Program-made: the position numbers and the translations under genes
Notes under the pieces: model-generated
The model's input: the letters and a program-made list of their open reading frames with translations, nothing else
The model's database searches: none
Told to the model about the DNA's origin: nothing
Shown: positions 22,882 to 25,612 of the stretch, in pieces
Layout: every line of letters starts with the position of its first letter
Position numbering within the stretch: position 1 is the first letter of the stretch
Origin: an uncultured Roseburia sp.
Lineage (GTDB): Bacteria; Bacillota; Clostridia; Lachnospirales; Lachnospiraceae
Length of the DNA stretch: 25,612 bases
Direction: 5' to 3'
NCBI GenBank assembly: GCA_910587865.1
Contig: CAJUNX010000052.1
Location: 1 to 25,612, forward strand

Positions 22882-24203
22882 TTCGCTTCCGCCGGCTGTT
22901 CCTGAAATCTCACGCGAATCGTCGTCCCCTCTCCCTCCTCGCTCTCCAGTGACAGCTCCGCGTGATGCGCCTTTGCGATATGCTTTACAATCGCAAGCCC
23001 AAGTCCCGTACCGCCGGTCTTTTTCGATCTGCTTTTATCTACGCGGAAAAACCGTTCAAACACGCGCTTCTGATGTTTTTCCGGTATCCCGATCCCGTCG
23101 TCGCGGATCTCCAGCTCGTCGCCGACCGTCACCCACACATGCCCGTCCTTTTTGTTGTAGCGGATCGCATTGTCACACAGATTATACAGCAGCTCCTCCA
23201 TCAGCATCCGGTCCGCGTACAGGATCCGCCGCTCCCCCGAAAGCGAAATCGTCACCTCATGCTTTTTCGCCGACGGCCCGAGCATCGCCACACAGCGCGC
23301 AGCAAGCTCATACAGATCCACCTCCTCAAAAGAAAGATCCTCCGCCGGCGCGTCATCGAGCTCCGAGAGCTGCAGGATATCATTGATCAGCACCAGAAGG
23401 CGCTGCGCGTTTTCGTGAATCTCCGCCGCAAAATGACGCGCTTTTTTCTTTGAGGCCATCCCGGTTGCGATCAGCTCCGCATAGCCGGAGATCGAAGTCA
23501 GCGGCGTCTTTAACTCGTGACTGACATTCGCGGCGAACTCCTGCCTGATTTTCGCATTCTGAACAATCTCCTCATGCTGGGCGCGGATCAGAGCCAGCAC
23601 CGGCACAAATTCTCTGTACACGCACTCCTGTCCCGTCTGATCCAGATGCACCGCCATCTCCTCGATCGGTTTCATAAACGCCCGTGTGAGACGGCCCGCA
23701 ATCCACATACAGAGAAAAAACGACAATACCGCCAAAAGAAATGTGATCGGCAGCGCGCTCCCGAACACACTCCAGATATTTCCCGCCTCTTTTGCAATCC
23801 GGATGATACTCCCGTCCCCGGTTCGCCTGGCGTAAAAAAAGATATTCCGCCCCATGGTCTCGGACTGCCTGATACAATATCCCTGCCCGTTCTGCAGGGC
23901 CGCCGCGATCTCCGGCCGGTTTCCGTGATTCCCCAGCCCCTCATCCCCCGCATAACTGTCATACAGAACGGTCCCGTCCGCCGCGATCCAGGTAATCCGC
24001 AGCTCATTCTCTGGCTGCACAAATCCCTGGTCCTGCATCTGCTTCATCAGATCCAGATGATCCACCATCTGTGCGAAGGAGGACAGCTCCGAAAAAACTT
24101 CTCTCTGAAAGTGGCGGTAAAAGACGAATGTAGTAAGAACTGTGGTGAGAAAAATAGAGACTGCCGTGATAAGCACGAAATTCAGATTAATTTTTTTAAC
24201 CAT
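22878..24203 (-). CDS. PhoR-like sensor histidine kinase
   Basis: This is a membrane sensor kinase of 441 residues. The order is: membrane segment 1 (NFVLITAVSIFLTTVLTTFVF), an extracytoplasmic region of about 130 residues with a PAS/Cache-like stretch (ELRITWIAADGTVLYDSYAG), membrane segment 2 (ALPITFLLAVLSFFLCMWIA), a HAMP-like linker, HisKA with phosphorylated H229 in ANVSHELKTPLTSISGYAEL, and HATPase_c with N-box YNLCDNAIRYN, G1 RDDGIGIP, F-box FERFFRVDKSRS and G2 GGTGLGLAIV. All boxes are complete. It overlaps the response-regulator gene by 8 bp and is its partner. In Firmicutes this architecture commonly senses phosphate or envelope state; the signal here is not known. Confidence 0.95.
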   Translation of the reverse strand: MVKKINLNFVLITAVSIFLTTVLTTFVFYRHFQREVFSELSSFAQMVDHLDLMKQMQDQGFVQPENELRITWIAADGTVLYDSYAGDEGLGNHGNRPEIAAALQNGQGYCIRQSETMGRNIFFYARRTGDGSIIRIAKEAGNIWSVFGSALPITFLLAVLSFFLCMWIAGRLTRAFMKPIEEMAVHLDQTGQECVYREFVPVLALIRAQHEEIVQNAKIRQEFAANVSHELKTPLTSISGYAELIATGMASKKKARHFAAEIHENAQRLLVLINDILQLSELDDAPAEDLSFEEVDLYELAARCVAMLGPSAKKHEVTISLSGERRILYADRMLMEELLYNLCDNAIRYNKKDGHVWVTVGDELEIRDDGIGIPEKHQKRVFERFFRVDKSRSKKTGGTGLGLAIVKHIAKAHHAELSLESEEGEGTTIRVRFQEQPAEAK

Positions 24204-24885
24204 CCGTTCCCCCCTGATCCGCCAGATACCCGACGTTTCTCACGGTTTTAATACGACTGCCTGCCGCACCCAGTTTCTGCCGCAGGGTTTTGATATGCAT
24301 ATCCAGCGTTCTCGATTCGCCGGCAAAATCCGTGCCCCATATCTTTTCCATCAGGACATCCCTTGTCAGCACAAGCCCCGCATTCTGCAGCAGCAGGGAG
24401 AGCAGTTCAAACTCTTTATAGGTCAGATCCACCGCCGTCCCGGCAACCTCGCAGGAACGGTTCGCCGCAGACAGTCTGATATCGCCCAGCACCAGCGGCT
24501 TTTCCTCCTTCTCGGGTTCTGTCCTGCGCAGCAGCGCCTTGACCCGCGAGATCAGCTCCATCACCCCGAACGGCTTGGTGATATAGTCATCCGCACCGGC
24601 GTCGAGCCCTTTTACCTTATCGAGCTCCGTTGTCCTCGCCGTCACCAGTATAATCGGCAGATTCCTTGTGTCAGGGTTTGCGCGCAGTCTGGCGAGAACC
24701 GTGATACCGTCCATATCCGGCAGCATCAGGTCAAGCAGGATAAGCGAAGGCTTTTTTCTGGCGACCGACTTTAAAAAATCAGATGCGCTCTCAAATCCTT
24801 CTGTCCGGTATCCGCTGTTTTTTAATGCAAATAACTCAATCTCACGAATATTCGCGTCGTCTTCCACAACATAAACTGATTTCAT
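24196..24885 (-). CDS. OmpR/PhoB-family response regulator
   Basis: This is a DNA-binding response regulator of 229 residues. The receiver domain has D9/D10 in YVVEDDANI, phospho-acceptor D52 in LILLDLMLPDMDG, T in ILVTART and K in DYITKPF. The winged-helix output domain (about 130-225) ends with TLDMHIKTLRQKLG and IKTVRNVGYLA, the PhoB-type signature. ATG at 24885 is chosen over 24912 because the receiver begins there and AGGA lies 4 nt upstream. The kinase gene starts before its stop, so the two are translationally coupled. A likely extended -10 promoter is found about 70 bp upstream. Confidence 0.95.
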   Translation of the reverse strand: MKSVYVVEDDANIREIELFALKNSGYRTEGFESASDFLKSVARKKPSLILLDLMLPDMDGITVLARLRANPDTRNLPIILVTARTTELDKVKGLDAGADDYITKPFGVMELISRVKALLRRTEPEKEEKPLVLGDIRLSAANRSCEVAGTAVDLTYKEFELLSLLLQNAGLVLTRDVLMEKIWGTDFAGESRTLDMHIKTLRQKLGAAGSRIKTVRNVGYLADQGGTDG

Positions 24886-24955
24886 CTTTTCCTGTCCCAA
24901 TCTGTCTCTCATTCCGCTTCTGTCAATTCATAAAACTACGGGCAGCATTTTTACT

Positions 24956-24964
24956 ATCATATCA
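24956..24964 (-). promoter_or_regulatory. Extended -10 promoter element of the two-component operon
   Basis: On the minus strand TGATATGAT gives an extended TG-n-TATGAT element; no good -35 is visible (GGCATT-like only). Extended -10 promoters need less -35 and are often dependent on an activator, so autoregulation is possible. Confidence 0.5.
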
Positions 24965-25057
24965 CAGTTCTCCTTAAAATGCCACCTGATCGTTTTGTTT
25001 CCGCCGCAAAATCAGACTGGCCTTCTGGGATCGGATAAGCCCCGCTTTACTTTACTT

Positions 25058-25100
25058 AAGGATAATCCTTCGGGGAACTGCCATAAATGGCACATTCCCC
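25058..25100. repeat. Two dyad elements after the recombinase gene, near a likely element end
   Basis: AAGGATAATCCTT (25058-25070) is a perfect 13-bp palindrome. Next to it GGGGAA (25072-25077) pairs with TTCCCC (25095-25100), enclosing GCCA-taaa-TGGC. They lie 13-56 bp after the recombinase stop codon. They may terminate the recombinase message or form part of the attachment region of the mobile element. Confidence 0.6.
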
Positions 25101-25113
25101 ATAGTTCCTGTAT

Positions 25114-25612
25114 CTAATCAATCTTCCCGACAAAACGGTAATAAATCTCAATGTCCCACACCTTTTTGCCATTCTCGTCTTTCCTCCACTGATGGACTGC
25201 GATTTTCTCAATCAGTTCATTCAAAAGAGGGGCGGTAAGCTCGTCAATGGCACTGTATTTCTGGATTAAGTCTACCCACCGTTTTGCGTCGTCCGTTTCC
25301 GCTTTGGCATCCTCAAGCCTTGCGGATACGGTCTTTATTGTTTCATCAAGCTGTTGCTGCTCCGTGCGGTATTTGACGGAGAGCATGGAATAGTTTTCTT
25401 CATCAAGAAGCCCTTTTACCCTGTCCTCGTACATCTTCGCAAAGAGGTTGTTTAATTCCTGCCTGCGTTTCTGCGCCTTTCTCAATTCCTTTTCATCACG
25501 GGCATTCTCTGACTTCCGCTGCTTTTGGCTGCTCTGCAGCAGCCGTTCCAGAATGGTGTCCTCATTCTCCTTTACCGCCATCAGCCAGTATTGTAACCGT
25601 CCGAGAACAAAA
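25114..25612 (-). CDS. Large serine recombinase, C-terminal part (TndX/Tn1549-type, DUF4368), cut by window edge
   Basis: This is the C-terminal 166 residues of a site-specific recombinase that excises and integrates conjugative elements. The frame is open through the window edge (VLGRLQYWLMAVKENED), so the ATG at 25581 is internal. Visible parts are a long basic coiled-coil region (ARDEKELRKAQKRRQELNNL), the conserved FAKMYEDRVKGLLDEENYSM, and the terminal DUF4368-type block (ELTAPLLNELIEKIAVHQW, then IEIYYRFVGKID). The catalytic serine domain lies beyond the window. Codon use is more AT-rich than in the neighbouring genes, fitting a transferred element. In Tn1549-like elements this gene sits close to one end, so the element boundary probably lies between it and the two-component promoter. 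Confidence 0.88.
   Translation of the reverse strand, partial: FVLGRLQYWLMAVKENEDTILERLLQSSQKQRKSENARDEKELRKAQKRRQELNNLFAKMYEDRVKGLLDEENYSMLSVKYRTEQQQLDETIKTVSARLEDAKAETDDAKRWVDLIQKYSAIDELTAPLLNELIEKIAVHQWRKDENGKKVWDIEIYYRFVGKID

Noticed and set aside
1..25612. tRNA, rRNA, riboswitch or toxin-antitoxin genes
   Set aside because: None was recognised by reading both strands; a covariance-model scan would be needed to exclude small structured RNAs.

Overview
The window looks like chromosomal DNA of a GC-rich (roughly 55% by eye) gut-type Lachnospiraceae or related Clostridia. The reasons are a YesM/YesN-type two-component pair beside a DUF3502-type sugar-binding lipoprotein, an LplB-type permease, a DUF4317 protein, a SleB-like cell-wall hydrolase, BspA-type leucine-rich repeats and a Tn1549/TndX-type large serine recombinase. 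The taxonomic placement is inferred from gene content only; no rRNA or tRNA is present.

Layout. (a) 1-8312, all minus strand: a sugar acquisition locus. In transcription order it holds an AraC regulator, a GH-A clan beta-galactosidase-like enzyme, a YesN-type response regulator, a YesM-type sensor kinase, a terminator, a sugar-binding lipoprotein and the first permease gene, which is cut by the window edge. The likely logic is that the kinase senses an extracellular signal, the two regulators switch on transport, and the glycosidase cleaves the imported oligosaccharide. (b) 8340-9299, minus: a SleB-like wall hydrolase with a tandem-repeat linker and its own terminator. (c) 9300-13298: a divergent promoter region, then a plus-strand MoxR ATPase / DUF58 / DUF4129-like membrane protein operon with a hairpin-rich repeat array between its last two genes. 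(d) 13295-14284, minus: a membrane-anchored alpha/beta hydrolase that ends tail-to-tail with the operon, sharing 4 bp. (e) 14499-18565, minus: a 974-residue BspA-type LRR protein followed 14 bp later by a Gfo/Idh/MocA oxidoreductase, behind a good sigma-70-type promoter. (f) 18815-20912, minus: a MATE exporter followed by a short DUF4317 protein. The MATE promoter is overlaid at its start site by a nearly perfect 40-bp palindrome. (g) 21135-22881, minus: a gene graveyard with a probably clipped polysaccharide deacetylase, a doubly deleted sulfatase fused to the tail of one glycerophosphodiesterase (GDPD), and a second GDPD lacking its catalytic N-terminus. (h) 22878-24885, minus: a PhoP/PhoR-like two-component system. 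(i) 25114-25612, minus: the C-terminal part of a large serine recombinase, marking the edge of an integrated mobile element.

The most unusual property of the window is the number of independent, GC-rich tandem or direct repeats. Seven unrelated loci have units of 33, 39, 42, 48, 49, 67 (spacing) and 69 bp. They are in frame where they lie in coding DNA (39, 42 and 69 bp) and mostly not multiples of three in the gaps. No CRISPR array, complete transposon or RNA gene was seen. No wholly new defence or biosynthetic system could be supported; the best leads are the MATE operator, the repeat arrays and the chimeric remnant.
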